Origin: CAVVDY01 sp963815775
GTDB lineage: Bacteria; Acidobacteriota; Terriglobia; Terriglobales; Acidobacteriaceae
Reading direction: 5' to 3'
Length of the DNA: 64,000 nt
NCBI GenBank assembly: GCA_963815775.1
Contig: CAWFIB010000016.1
Coordinates: forward strand, 62,001 to 126,000
Program-made: the position numbers and the translations under genes
Part shown: piece by piece, positions 44,025-52,104 of the stretch
Position numbering within the stretch: position 1 is the first letter of the stretch
Layout: each line of letters begins with the position of its first letter
The notes under the pieces: generated by a model
What the model was told of the DNA's origin: nothing
The model's input: the letters and a program-made list of their open reading frames with translations, nothing else
Databases searched by the model: none

Positions 44025-44391
44025 AGTGTGCTTCGCGGGTACGGGTGTCAACTTCGCGCAGACGGGCAGCTTTGCCGCGCAATGCACGCAGGTAATACAG
44101 CTTGGCTCGGCGCACGTGGGCCGAGCGCAGCACGTCGATCTTGTCGATAACTTTGGAGTTCAGCGGGAAGATACGCTCCACGCCCTGGCCAAAGCTCATC
44201 TTGCGAACCGTGAAGCTCGGCTGATTGCCGCGGCTGCGAGCGATGACAAGTCCCTCAAACGCCTGCAGACGCTCTTTGTCGCCTTCCTTGATTTTCACCT
44301 GCACGCGAACAGTGTCGCCAGGCTTGAATTGCGGCAGATCGGTACGGCGCGTCTTGGCGACCAAACGATCGATAATTGGTGAGTTCGACAT
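44023..44391 (-). CDS. rplS: 50S ribosomal protein L19
   Basis: The 122-residue protein has the L19 features FKPGDTVRVQVKIKEGDKER, LQAFEGLVIARSRGN and FPLNSKVIDKIDVLR, then AKLYYLR. It bridges the two ribosomal subunits. I place the start at ATG 44391 after AAGGAAG; a longer reading from 44457 adds basic codons that do not match L19. It is the last gene of the rpsP operon, separated from trmD by a repeat cluster. Confidence 0.96.
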   Translation of the reverse strand: MSNSPIIDRLVAKTRRTDLPQFKPGDTVRVQVKIKEGDKERLQAFEGLVIARSRGNQPSFTVRKMSFGQGVERIFPLNSKVIDKIDVLRSAHVRRAKLYYLRALRGKAARLREVDTRTREAH

Positions 44392-44446
44392 TTTCTTCTT
44401 CTTCCTTCTCTGTTTGCACGCCTCGCGGCGGCTTAATCCTGTTGTT

Positions 44447-44560
44447 CGCGGGCTCAAGCCCGCGCGCTCCTATGCCGTCCCTAAAGGGACTCGGGGAATT
44501 TCTCCCACATTACCCAGCGCTGAAGCGCTGGGCTAAGATCTGCTGCGCCTGACGGCGCGG
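44447..44560. repeat. Cluster of four palindromes between trmD and rplS
   Basis: CGCGGGCTCAAGCCCGCG (44447-44464), GTCCCTAAAGGGAC (44477-44490), CCCAGCGCTGAAGCGCTGGG (44513-44532) and CTGCGCCTGACGGCGCGG (44543-44560) follow one another. The first three are perfect stems with TCAA, TAAA and TGAA loops. This is the densest array of the family in the window and sits inside an essential translation operon. Confidence 0.85.
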
Positions 44561-44599
44561 TTTCTTGGACCGTTCACACCGCTTCGCAACCGGAGATTG

Positions 44600-45478
44600 T
44601 CATGCCTCGGAGGACGACCCGTCCAGCCTGCCTTCTCGAACCCACGTGTCTCGTCGCGCCGTGCTCTCCGCTTCAATCTCGGCCAGCAACTTGCGATCTT
44701 CCTTGCTCAGCGCTGCCGCAAGCAGCAAGTCCGGGCGATTGCGCCATGTCTTCTCCAGCGCCTTGCGTCGCCGCCAGCGCCGAATCTCGTCGTGGTTCCC
44801 GTTGACGAGCACATCCGGGACTTTCATCCCATCAAAATCGGCCGGCCGGGTGTAATGCGGATAATCCAGCAGCCCGCCGGACGCACAGGTTGAGTTGGGC
44901 GGCTCGCCTGCAATTCTGTCCTGCGGTGCGCTATTGCCAGTCGTGAACGACTCCTGCTGCGACGATGCCGCATTGCCCAGCGCACCCGGGACCAGCCGCG
45001 TCATCACATCCACGATCAATGCGGCCCCAAGTTCGCCGCCACTGAGGACAAAGTCGCCGACCGAAATCTCGCGATCGGCAAGAAACTCGCTCACGCGCTC
45101 GTCGATGCCTTCGTACCGGCCACAGATCAACACAACGCGTTTATGGCCCATCAGTCCCTCTGCTGCGCTCTGGGTGAATAGTTCACCCTGCGGAGACAGC
45201 AGGACTACAGTCTCTCGCGTGTCGTCCTCTAGCCGTTCACCATGAGGCAACACCGCCAACGATTGCAGGCATTCAAAGATTGGCTCCGGCTTCAGCACCA
45301 TGCCTTCCCCGCCGCCAAACGGCCGATCGTCGACCGTGCGGTGGCGATCGTGGGTGAACGCCCGCAAGTCGTGGATACCGATTTCAATGAGCCCGGCCTC
45401 GCGCGCTCGCCGCACGATGCCGTAATCCAGTGGCCCACGAAAGAAGTCGGGAAATATGGTCACTATCTCGAACTTCAT
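44600..45478 (-). CDS. trmD: tRNA (guanine-N1)-methyltransferase with an unusual insert
   Basis: TrmD methylates G37 of tRNAs. The knot region is clear: LICGRYEGIDERV, then REISVGDFVLSGGELGAALIVDVMTRLVPGALGN and LLDYPHYTRP. The length is 292 against about 250 in E. coli. The excess includes about 22 residues (179-200, TTGNSAPQ to CASG) between QQESF and GLLDYPHYTRP, where homologues usually have a few. It is probably a flexible loop near the domain linker. The start MKFEIVTIFPDFF is standard. Confidence 0.95.
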   Translation of the reverse strand: MKFEIVTIFPDFFRGPLDYGIVRRAREAGLIEIGIHDLRAFTHDRHRTVDDRPFGGGEGMVLKPEPIFECLQSLAVLPHGERLEDDTRETVVLLSPQGELFTQSAAEGLMGHKRVVLICGRYEGIDERVSEFLADREISVGDFVLSGGELGAALIVDVMTRLVPGALGNAASSQQESFTTGNSAPQDRIAGEPPNSTCASGGLLDYPHYTRPADFDGMKVPDVLVNGNHDEIRRWRRRKALEKTWRNRPDLLLAAALSKEDRKLLAEIEAESTARRDTWVREGRLDGSSSEA

Positions 45479-45499
45479 TCCGGGCCTCCCCTTTGCGCC

Positions 45500-46150
45500 T
45501 TAGCGCGGGGGAATCTCTCGCTTTTTCTGCTGCGGCCGGCCCTTCTTGCTCTCGCCCGCCGCTCTGGCCTCATCGGCCTCTAACTTTTGCCGCTGCTTCT
45601 CGTCCGCGTTCAATGGCGACTGCATTTCCAGCAATCCCTCCGGCAGACGCATCTCAATCCGCCGTCCTTCAGGATCGACCTGCGCCAGAAACTCTTCCGC
45701 ATAGGGCAACAAGAATTCCTGTCCGGCATCGCCGCGAACCACCAGCAGCGGAGCCGCACCGCCGGCAAATTGAACCTCAGTAATCGGCCCTAACAATCGG
45801 GGACCGCCTTCGCCGGCCACCCAAACCTGGCAGCCGATCAACTCACTCACATACGTCGCGCCTTCTTCCAGTTCGGCGCGCTGCTCCCGCGGAATTTGTA
45901 CTTCACATCCCGCGAGCTGCTCGGCGTCGCTGATCGAGTCAATGCCGGCAAACTTCAGGACGATGCCGCCCTTGTGAAACCAATGTTCGTCCAGCAGCAA
46001 TTCGCGCCGCGTTCCATCCGCCGCCAGGCCCGACAAGTGGCGCCGCTGCTGGAAGCGCTCGGGAAAATCGGTGTGCAACTCAGCCAGCACTTCGCCGTGC
46101 CGGCCCTGCGGCCCAAGCACCCGCGCGATGGTGATGAACTCTCCGGCTAT
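45500..46150 (-). CDS. rimM: Ribosome maturation factor RimM (apparent ATA start)
   Basis: RimM helps 30S assembly and binds S19. The conserved PRC-barrel part is present, with the linker GCEVQIPREQR and VSELIGCQV. The first ATG, GTG or TTG in frame is GTG 46120, but seven or more conserved residues lie upstream of it: the frame reads IAGEFITIARVLGPQGRHGEV starting at ATA 46150-46148. GGAG lies eight bases before that ATA, and it overlaps the TAG of the KH gene. ATG mutated to ATA, or true ATA use, would fit. The C-terminal tail is Lys/Gln-rich. GTG 46120 is the conservative start. Confidence 0.88.
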   Translation of the reverse strand: MAGEFITIARVLGPQGRHGEVLAELHTDFPERFQQRRHLSGLAADGTRRELLLDEHWFHKGGIVLKFAGIDSISDAEQLAGCEVQIPREQRAELEEGATYVSELIGCQVWVAGEGGPRLLGPITEVQFAGGAAPLLVVRGDAGQEFLLPYAEEFLAQVDPEGRRIEMRLPEGLLEMQSPLNADEKQRQKLEADEARAAGESKKGRPQQKKREIPPR

Positions 46151-46401
46151 TCCACGATCTCCAATTCGTAGCGCTTGTGGGTGCGCAATGCCGCGGCATT
46201 CATGATGGTCCGCAGGCTCCGCGCCATGCGTCCCTGCCGCCCGATGAGGCGTCCGACTTCGTCCTCTGCCACTTCCACTTCAATCACTTTGTGGCCGGGC
46301 TCATCGAACTCTTCGGCAAACACCTCGTCGGTCTTCTCGACCAGCGACTTGGCGAGGTGTTCCATCAGTGCCACCAGATCTACTTGCGATGCATTGGCCA
46401 T
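46147..46401 (-). CDS. khpA: KH-domain RNA-binding protein KhpA
   Basis: The 84-residue protein has one KH domain with the GxxG loop in GRLIGRQGRMARSLRTIMNAAA. KhpA with KhpB binds RNA in many bacteria. It sits between rpsP and rimM as in most genomes. Its stop overlaps the proposed rimM start. Confidence 0.93.
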   Translation of the reverse strand: MANASQVDLVALMEHLAKSLVEKTDEVFAEEFDEPGHKVIEVEVAEDEVGRLIGRQGRMARSLRTIMNAAALRTHKRYELEIVE

Positions 46402-46423
46402 GGATATCCCGAAATTCGTGAAA

Positions 46424-46732
46424 CTAGGCTACCGCCGGCGAAGTCGGCTCCGCCACACTCGCGGGAGTAATGGGTTGCGACGAAGTTTCGGCGGGAGCGG
46501 CGGGGGCCTTCAACACAATCTTGCGCACGCGGTCCGACAACTGCGCACCCTTTGAAACCCAGTAGTCTACGCGCTCACGCTTCAACACGATGCTGGCGGG
46601 ATCGGTACGGGGATTGTACGTGCCGACCACTTCCACCGAGCGGCCGTCGCGAGCGCGGTCCTTTTCGATGACAACGATACGGTAATGGGGTTGTTTGCGC
46701 GCACCACGGCGCGACAGTCGAATCATCAGCAC
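46424..46732 (-). CDS. rpsP: 30S ribosomal protein S16
   Basis: The protein has the S16 core MIRLSRRGARKQPHYRIVV, DGRSVEVVGTYNP and RVDYWVSKGAQLSDRV, then an Ala/Pro-rich tail. It is the first gene of the operon rpsP-khpA-rimM-trmD-rplS. The frame opens with GTG 46732, ten bases after GGAAAGGA; ATG 46726 would remove two residues and matches the conserved start. Either gives about 100 residues. Confidence 0.96.
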   Translation of the reverse strand: MLMIRLSRRGARKQPHYRIVVIEKDRARDGRSVEVVGTYNPRTDPASIVLKRERVDYWVSKGAQLSDRVRKIVLKAPAAPAETSSQPITPASVAEPTSPAVA

Positions 46733-46969
46733 AGACTTTGTGTCCTTTCCTGCTTGTCAGGGTACCGGCTTCGCTTATGACAAACGTCGCCGGACAGCTA
46801 TCCCTTGCGTGGCGGGTGCTCCAGCGATGATCAACATCGCTCCACACCCCAACCCGTGCCTGGTGTGGCAAAGGTCAGACCTCCGCTGCTGGAGGCAAAG
46901 AATTATTATGGCGTAGCGAGGGCTTGCTTAGCAAGTCGGGATCTGTATCCCAAACTCAATCAATCTAAA

Positions 46970-47707
46970 ATGCTTAAACTTCTTTGCATCACCGCCCATC
47001 CCGATGATGAGGCCGGCGCTTTCGGCGGCACCCTGTTGCTATACGGCGAGCGCGGCGTCGAAACCACCGTCGTCTGCCTGACGGCAGGCACAGCGGCGAG
47101 GAATCGTGGCTCGGCGAAGAACGATGTTGAACTGGCAGAAACGCGCACCCGCGAGCTCAGCGACTCGTGCAGGCTGCTGGGCGTAAAGCACTGGGAGATT
47201 CTGGGCTATCAGGATGCCCGACTCGACCGGACCGACCTTTTTACCGTGGTTGGCGACCTGGTGCAGCGCGTCCGCGAGATACGCCCGCACGTGATCATCA
47301 CCTTCGGCCCGGACGGAGGCATGACCGGACATCTCGACCATGCGATGGCGGGCGTGTTCGCCACGATCGCGTTTGAATGGGCGGTGCGCCCGGACCGTTA
47401 TCCGGAACTGGGCGCCCCTCACGCCGTGCAAAAGCTCTACTACCACACCACTGATTACCGACTGCCCGGCCGCCAGCCGACGGCTCCGCCGGTCGTCACC
47501 GCCAAAATCGACATCGGCAAGGAGCGCTTCGAGAAGAAGATTCAGGCGTTCATGCAACACAAGACGCAGGAGCCGCTCTTTGGCCTGCTACGCAAGAACC
47601 TGGAGCAGCCGCCATTTCGGGAGTTGTATCACCTGGCTTGCTCACGCGAGTTGCAGACGTTGGATCGGCTGGAGAATGATCTTTTCGCGGATATTGTCGA
47701 AGCCTAG
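46970..47707 (+). CDS. PIG-L (LmbE-like) N-deacetylase family protein
   Basis: The 245-residue protein begins MLKLLCITAHPDDEAGAFGG, with the zinc ligands in HPDDE and later HLDH in GMTGHLDHAMAG. Members remove acetyl groups from GlcNAc-type substrates, for example in bacillithiol synthesis or glycolipids. The ATG at 46970 fits the conserved start. It is divergent from the rpsP operon with about 240 bases between. Substrate is not predictable. Confidence 0.9.
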   Translation: MLKLLCITAHPDDEAGAFGGTLLLYGERGVETTVVCLTAGTAARNRGSAKNDVELAETRTRELSDSCRLLGVKHWEILGYQDARLDRTDLFTVVGDLVQRVREIRPHVIITFGPDGGMTGHLDHAMAGVFATIAFEWAVRPDRYPELGAPHAVQKLYYHTTDYRLPGRQPTAPPVVTAKIDIGKERFEKKIQAFMQHKTQEPLFGLLRKNLEQPPFRELYHLACSRELQTLDRLENDLFADIVEA

Positions 47708-47726
47708 TACTTGGTGAGACGAAGAA

Positions 47727-47990
47727 TCACTTCTTCGATTTCGATTTTTTTGCGGCGGGCTTGCCCGAGCTGCTTTCAATCTGCTTGGCGGCCCCGGCCA
47801 GCAATTTGTTGAAAGCCTCGTCTTTGGTGAGCTCTTTCTTGGCTGACTGATTGTGGTTGTACTTGTGTTCGGTGTGGCAGATTCGGCACGTTACCTTCAG
47901 CACCTCTTCATCAACCATCGCCGCTATGGAATGGTCCGTGGCGCGCTTGCAGCGAGTGCAGTGATCGTCGATGTCGTCGCCGAGACGCAA
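47727..47990 (-). CDS. Small zinc-ribbon-like protein with two CxxC pairs
   Basis: The product is about 87 residues. It has HCTRCKRATDHSIAA and VLKVTCRICHTEHKY, a likely zinc or metal site, then a lysine-rich tail KPAAKKSKSKK. A TTG at 47990 follows GGGAGGAG closely; frames reaching 48233 run into the cytochrome gene and are unlikely. It is 47 bases downstream of the cytochrome c gene on the same strand. The CRICH motif could in principle bind heme, but there is no signal peptide, so a zinc site is more likely. Confidence 0.7.
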   Translation of the reverse strand: MRLGDDIDDHCTRCKRATDHSIAAMVDEEVLKVTCRICHTEHKYNHNQSAKKELTKDEAFNKLLAGAAKQIESSSGKPAAKKSKSKK

Positions 47991-48037
47991 AGCTCCTCCC
48001 GCGCAAAGCAGGCAGTGTAGCACAGCAAGAAGGCTGC

Positions 48038-48436
48038 CTACTTGTTCTGGGCTTCCAGGAAGGTGATGATCTGCCAACGTTGCTGTTTCGGCAGGTTCGA
48101 CCACGAGGGCATACCGTTGTTGAGGTCTCCATTGCTGATAAACCAGAAGATCTCGCCCGGCTTCGCGGACTTCACTTTGTTGCTCTGAAGCGGCGGCGCC
48201 GGTCCCATACCCTGCAGATTGTTTCCGTGACACTGGGCGCAGTTCTGTGCATACAGCTTCTTGCCGCCGGCAGCCGCAGAAGCATTGCTGCTATAGGGAT
48301 TCTTCATGGCGGCCGCCGAGTCCGGCGCGCCATGGAAGGACTTCTCCTCCGCAGACACAGCGAACGAAAGAAAGGTTACTGCCGCCACGACAAGACCACA
48401 CACGAACAGGTCCCAGGCTTTTGCGCTTACGATCAA
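48038..48436 (-). CDS. Exported monoheme cytochrome c
   Basis: The protein has one heme site NCAQCHGNNLQGMG and a late Met in NGMPSW as a likely sixth ligand, with the usual small class I cytochrome shape and end WQIITFLEAQ. TTG 48436 with GGAGG five bases before gives a clean signal peptide ending SFAVSAEEK. An ATG at 48457 adds seven residues. It should move electrons outside the cytoplasmic membrane. The next gene encodes a CxxC protein. Confidence 0.88.
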   Translation of the reverse strand: MIVSAKAWDLFVCGLVVAAVTFLSFAVSAEEKSFHGAPDSAAAMKNPYSSNASAAAGGKKLYAQNCAQCHGNNLQGMGPAPPLQSNKVKSAKPGEIFWFISNGDLNNGMPSWSNLPKQQRWQIITFLEAQNK

Positions 48437-48518
48437 GATCTCCTCCCAAGACAACATCTTACTGCCCTTCACGTGCAGACGGCCTCACCTCTGTTGGCAG
48501 GATGACGGTGCGCTCTGG

Positions 48519-49805
48519 TCAGCGCTCCACAACGCGCTCCAGATCGTCGAAGAATGCAGGATACGATATCGTCACGCATTCTGCATTGTGAATCACTGTC
48601 TCTCCTGGGGCGCGCAGGGCAGCAATTGCGAACGCCATGGCGATACGGTGGTCGTGATGGCTGTCGATTTCCGCCCCATGTAAGTGCTGCTCGCCTGGAA
48701 TGGACCAGCCATCGTCTGTCTGCTCGACGGTCGCTCCCATCGCTCGCAGGTTGCGCGTGACCGCGCTCAGCCGGTCCGACTCCTTCACACGCAACTCGGC
48801 GGCGTCGCGAACCTCGATCCCTCCCGCGGTAAACGGAGCAATCGCGGCGAGTACCGGGAGCTCGTCAATCAGCAAAGCCGTAAGGGCGCCGGAGATCGCA
48901 ACATGCTTGCCTTGTCCCGGCACGACCGCGATCGTTCCCGCCAGCTCGCCGTGCTGCTCATCCACGCGCAGCATCGATATGCGGCAGCCCATCGCAGTCA
49001 GAACGTCGAGGAGTGCCGAGCGGGTAGGGTTCAGCAGCACGCCATCGATCACGAGGTTCGACTCGGGAAAAATCGCCGCTGCGCACAAAAAGAAGGCGGC
49101 AGAAGAGCTGTCGCCGGGCACGTAAGCTTCGATCGGCTTGAGGGATTGTCCGCCGGCAATGCTGACCACATTGCGCGAGCGTTGCAGTTCTGCCCCGAAA
49201 GCACGCAGCGCGAGCTCTCCATGGTCGCGTGTGGGATGCGGCTCCTCCACCGTGGTAATGCCTTCCGCCAGCAGACCGGCAAACAGCAGGCAGGTCTTGA
49301 CCTGGGCGCTGGCAACTGGCGGCTTGTATGCGATTCCACGCAGCGTGCTGCCCTTAATTCGCAGGGGCGCATGACCATCTTCTGAATCGATACGCGCGCC
49401 CATCTCGATCAATGGATCCATGATCCGCTTCATCGGCCGGCGCGAGAGCGAGGCGTCGCCGATCAGCTCGCCGGGGAACGGCTGTGCCGCGAGAATGCCG
49501 GACAGCATGCGCATGGTCGAGCCCGAATTCCCGCAGTCCAGGGCCGCGCCCGGTGCCTTAAGTTGCGGGCCCACGCCCTTGATTACAACGCTGCCGTCCG
49601 CACCTCGCTCAACTGTGCAGCCCAGATCGCCCATGCATTGCAGCGTGCTGGAGCAGTCTGCACCGGGAGCGAAGTTCTCAAATCGCGATCGTCCGGGAGC
49701 CAACGCCGCGAGCATCGCATAACGATGCGAGATGGACTTGTCCCCGGGCACGCGAAGGCTTCCCAGAACATTGCGCGCACTGCGCACGACGACGGACTCG
49801 CTCAT
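48519..49805 (-). CDS. aroA: 3-phosphoshikimate 1-carboxyvinyltransferase (EPSP synthase)
   Basis: The 428-residue enzyme of the shikimate pathway has VPGDKSISHR, the PEP-site stretch LDCGNSGSTMRMLSG, SLSRRPMKR and RVKESDRL, then DHRIAMAFA. It joins PEP and shikimate-3-phosphate. The start is ATG 49805 (MSESVVVRSARN), about ten bases after GGGAG; an ATG at 49823 or the long frame from 49967 lack conserved sequence. The NSGSTMRM region has the class II pattern with Ala residues nearby, as in many soil bacteria. Confidence 0.95.
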   Translation of the reverse strand: MSESVVVRSARNVLGSLRVPGDKSISHRYAMLAALAPGRSRFENFAPGADCSSTLQCMGDLGCTVERGADGSVVIKGVGPQLKAPGAALDCGNSGSTMRMLSGILAAQPFPGELIGDASLSRRPMKRIMDPLIEMGARIDSEDGHAPLRIKGSTLRGIAYKPPVASAQVKTCLLFAGLLAEGITTVEEPHPTRDHGELALRAFGAELQRSRNVVSIAGGQSLKPIEAYVPGDSSSAAFFLCAAAIFPESNLVIDGVLLNPTRSALLDVLTAMGCRISMLRVDEQHGELAGTIAVVPGQGKHVAISGALTALLIDELPVLAAIAPFTAGGIEVRDAAELRVKESDRLSAVTRNLRAMGATVEQTDDGWSIPGEQHLHGAEIDSHHDHRIAMAFAIAALRAPGETVIHNAECVTISYPAFFDDLERVVER

Positions 49806-49972
49806 ACCGACACCATCTCCCATTACCGCCGGACGTTGACCTGCAAACACCGGCAGTAATTTCGATTCTAGAATTGTTGCAGAAAAGCGCCAGCGCCCCG
49901 ACGCCTGGAAGGATATTCCGCGATCATCCACATACTGCGCAAGCCCGCACTCGAAGGGTGTGCTCAAAACTT

Positions 49973-50383
49973 TTAGCGGGCGTTGGCGGATGCTCGTTCC
50001 CGAGCTTCGTCCAGCATTTCGCGCGGAACCTCACGCAATCGCAGGCTGACCTCGAAGCGCACCTTGTTGGTACCGCGCCCCCACCGATTTACATCCCAGT
50101 GCGCGCGCACCCAGCGGGCGTTCGGAGATACCGACAGGTCCAACAGGAGCGGGTACTCGCCTGCATAGAACTTCTGTGGCAGGCCGACGATGGGCTTCGC
50201 GTCCCACGTGGTTCCGTCCTCGGAAGTGAAGACGCTTACCTCAATCGACTCCTGTTCCACTACGCTTTGGATGGCGAGCGTCAGAAGCAGGGTTCGGCTG
50301 GTGGCGGAGCTGACATCGACGGGCTCACTGTCGCCGTTTGCGGTGATAACGGTCCGTTCGGGAAGAAGAAGTGCATCCAGCAT
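49973..50383 (-). CDS. Conserved-looking protein of unknown function
   Basis: The 136-residue soluble protein starts MLDALLLPERTVI. A beta-rich stretch follows with SVFTSEDGTTWDAKPIVGLPQKFYAGEYP and WVRAHWDVNRWGRG, then a helix DEARERAS. The pattern resembles a small beta-sandwich, but I cannot name a family. It lies upstream of the aroA gene on the same strand. Coding seems real from composition. Confidence 0.65.
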   Translation of the reverse strand: MLDALLLPERTVITANGDSEPVDVSSATSRTLLLTLAIQSVVEQESIEVSVFTSEDGTTWDAKPIVGLPQKFYAGEYPLLLDLSVSPNARWVRAHWDVNRWGRGTNKVRFEVSLRLREVPREMLDEARERASANAR

Positions 50384-50465
50384 GATGCAGATATTCTAGC
50401 GAAACTCCCAGGCTGCTCCCGTGACTGCGGTCACAATGTCCCAGGGATCGAAGCTAAATCGTGCG

Positions 50466-50494
50466 TTGACAGGTGCAAGGTTGCGACATAAGAT
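50466..50494 (+). promoter_or_regulatory. Sigma-70 promoter for the DUF1579 gene
   Basis: TTGACA at 50466-50471 and TAAGAT at 50489-50494 are 17 bases apart. They sit about 67 bases upstream of the ATG at 50561. Confidence 0.65.
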
Positions 50495-50560
50495 TTCGCC
50501 GCCGAAGCGCATATTTCTCAGGGGACCTCTAAAAGCGCTCGGCGAAGGGGAGCGATAACA

Positions 50561-51088
50561 ATGCGAGTACAGAGATTAGCTTTGCTGATTTGGGCACTGC
50601 TGGCGCTGGCGATGATTTCGTCAGCTCAGATGCAGATGCCCAAACCCGCGCCCGAGCTCAAGCAACTCGATTGGATGGCCGGAAAGTGGAAGCTGGAAGG
50701 CGACGCCAAGCCAAGCCCCATGGGACCCGGTGGGAAGATGACCATGACCGAAGATGTCCGTTGGATGCAGGGCGACTACTTCCTGGTGTCGCACTCGAAG
50801 TTCTCCGGGGCGGGAATGGGCGAAGGGTCCGCTATTTCCATCATGGGCTACGATTCCGACGCCAAGAAGTTCACCTATAACGAATTCAACAGCTTTGGTG
50901 AAGCCACCAAATCCACGGGAACAGTCGACGGCAAGACGTGGACTTGGTATAGCGACGACAAGATGGGCAAAGGCAAGTTCATCATGAATGTCACTTCGCC
51001 CACTTCCTACACCTTTCAATTCGACATGTCGAAGGACGGCAACGAATGGACCACGGTGATGACGGGGACGGCTACGAAGGCGAAATAG
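50561..51088 (+). CDS. Secreted DUF1579 domain protein
   Basis: The 175-residue protein has a signal peptide MRVQRLALLIWALLALAMISSAQ. The mature part has LDWMAGKWKLEGDAKPSP, WMQGDYFLVSHS and GYDSDAKKFTYNEFNSFG, the DUF1579/THAP4-like beta-barrel pattern. Related proteins may bind heme or small molecules, but this is not known for this one. The start follows GAAGGGGAG. A strong promoter lies upstream. Its stop is followed by a hairpin. Confidence 0.88.
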   Translation: MRVQRLALLIWALLALAMISSAQMQMPKPAPELKQLDWMAGKWKLEGDAKPSPMGPGGKMTMTEDVRWMQGDYFLVSHSKFSGAGMGEGSAISIMGYDSDAKKFTYNEFNSFGEATKSTGTVDGKTWTWYSDDKMGKGKFIMNVTSPTSYTFQFDMSKDGNEWTTVMTGTATKAK

Positions 51089-51103
51089 ATCGCCAAGTTG
51101 TGT

Positions 51104-51130
51104 GGAAGCCGTCGCATACTGACGGCTTCC
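51104..51130. terminator. Perfect 10-base hairpin between convergent genes
   Basis: GGAAGCCGTC (51104-51113) and GACGGCTTCC (51121-51130) form a perfect stem with a 7-base loop, 15 bases after the DUF1579 stop. No T-run follows on either strand, so termination would be weak or factor-dependent. Confidence 0.5.
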
Positions 51131-51145
51131 CTGCCTGCCGACAAA

Positions 51146-51163
51146 GACTAGCTATAGCTAGTC
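51146..51163. repeat. Perfect 18-base palindrome
   Basis: GACTAGCTATAGCTAGTC is fully self-complementary with no loop. It overlaps the stop codon of the minus-strand hydrolase (51158-51160). It may be a protein-binding site or part of a bidirectional stop. Confidence 0.7.
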
Positions 51164-51952
51164 AAGGACCTCATCGGCGAATTGCCGCAGTAACGCCGAA
51201 TATTCCACTGGCCGCTCCATCGCCGCATAGTGCCCGGCTTTGGCTATCACTTGCAGCCTGCCCCCAGGAATGCGGTCTCGCATCAACTCCGCCGCGTCTA
51301 AAGGGGGGATGTCTTCCTCACCCGCGATCACCAGTGCCGGAACATCGATCGTGCTCAGGGTAGCGATAGAATCCGGCCGGTCGGCCATCCCACGCTGCAC
51401 CTCGGCGATATCGCCGGCCGACATGCTCTGCATCATTTTGCGGGCGGCGGCTACCACCTCGGGCCGCTGCGATCTTGTGGTCTCACCAAGCAACTTCCGC
51501 AACATGTCGTCGATAAAGCTGGAAGTGCCTTCCCGTTCTACCTGATCGGCAATATGCAGGCGATTCGCTCGACTCTCTGCGGTTTCTCCGGCGGCGCGGG
51601 TATTAGAGAGCACCAGCCCGGCAACCCGTGCGCGATGCCGGCGCCAAAACTCAAAGAACACATATCCCCCGATGGACACTCCAACAAAGACAGCTTTCGC
51701 GACAGCCTCCGCCTGGCACAGTCGGTCCAGATCGTTGGCGTGCTTTTCCATCGTGGCAGGACCTGCGCCCAATTCCGACTCGCCGTGGCCGCGCAGATCG
51801 GGAGTGATGACCCGATAGCTCCCACTCAATGCAGGCAGCAACTCGTCCCAGAAATGGTGGTTCAGGGGAAAAGGATGCAACAGGACAAGGTTTGGGCCGG
51901 TTCCCCGGACTTCGTAATGCAAGCGGGCATCATCGGATTGCAGCGTGGGCAT
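51158..51952 (-). CDS. Alpha/beta hydrolase, PcaD-like
   Basis: The 264-residue protein has LLHPFPLNHHFWDELLPALS, the nucleophile elbow VFVGVSIGGYVFFE, acid in AGEEDIPP and histidine in KAGHYAAME. This resembles 3-oxoadipate enol-lactonases and related carboxylic ester hydrolases. The triad is intact. It is next to no other aromatic genes, so the substrate is open. Confidence 0.88.
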   Translation of the reverse strand: MPTLQSDDARLHYEVRGTGPNLVLLHPFPLNHHFWDELLPALSGSYRVITPDLRGHGESELGAGPATMEKHANDLDRLCQAEAVAKAVFVGVSIGGYVFFEFWRRHRARVAGLVLSNTRAAGETAESRANRLHIADQVEREGTSSFIDDMLRKLLGETTRSQRPEVVAAARKMMQSMSAGDIAEVQRGMADRPDSIATLSTIDVPALVIAGEEDIPPLDAAELMRDRIPGGRLQVIAKAGHYAAMERPVEYSALLRQFADEVLD

Positions 51953-52050
51953 GGATATCCCTTCCCGTCGATCAACAGAAGCGAGGATAGCAAGAGTCCC
52001 CTACAATTAGAGTAGCGTCAGGCAGACAACTCTCGTTTCCGAAAACAAAG

Positions 52051-52080
52051 AAAAAGGGACGCGGTCGTTTGCGTCCCCTT
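52051..52080 (-). terminator. Rho-independent terminator after the PspC gene
   Basis: On the minus strand GGGACGC and GCGTCCC pair across an 8-base loop and are followed by TTTTTCTTTGTTTT. It ends the PspC transcript. Confidence 0.75.
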
Positions 52081-52104
52081 CGTTTACAACTCGATGCGTC
52101 GCTG

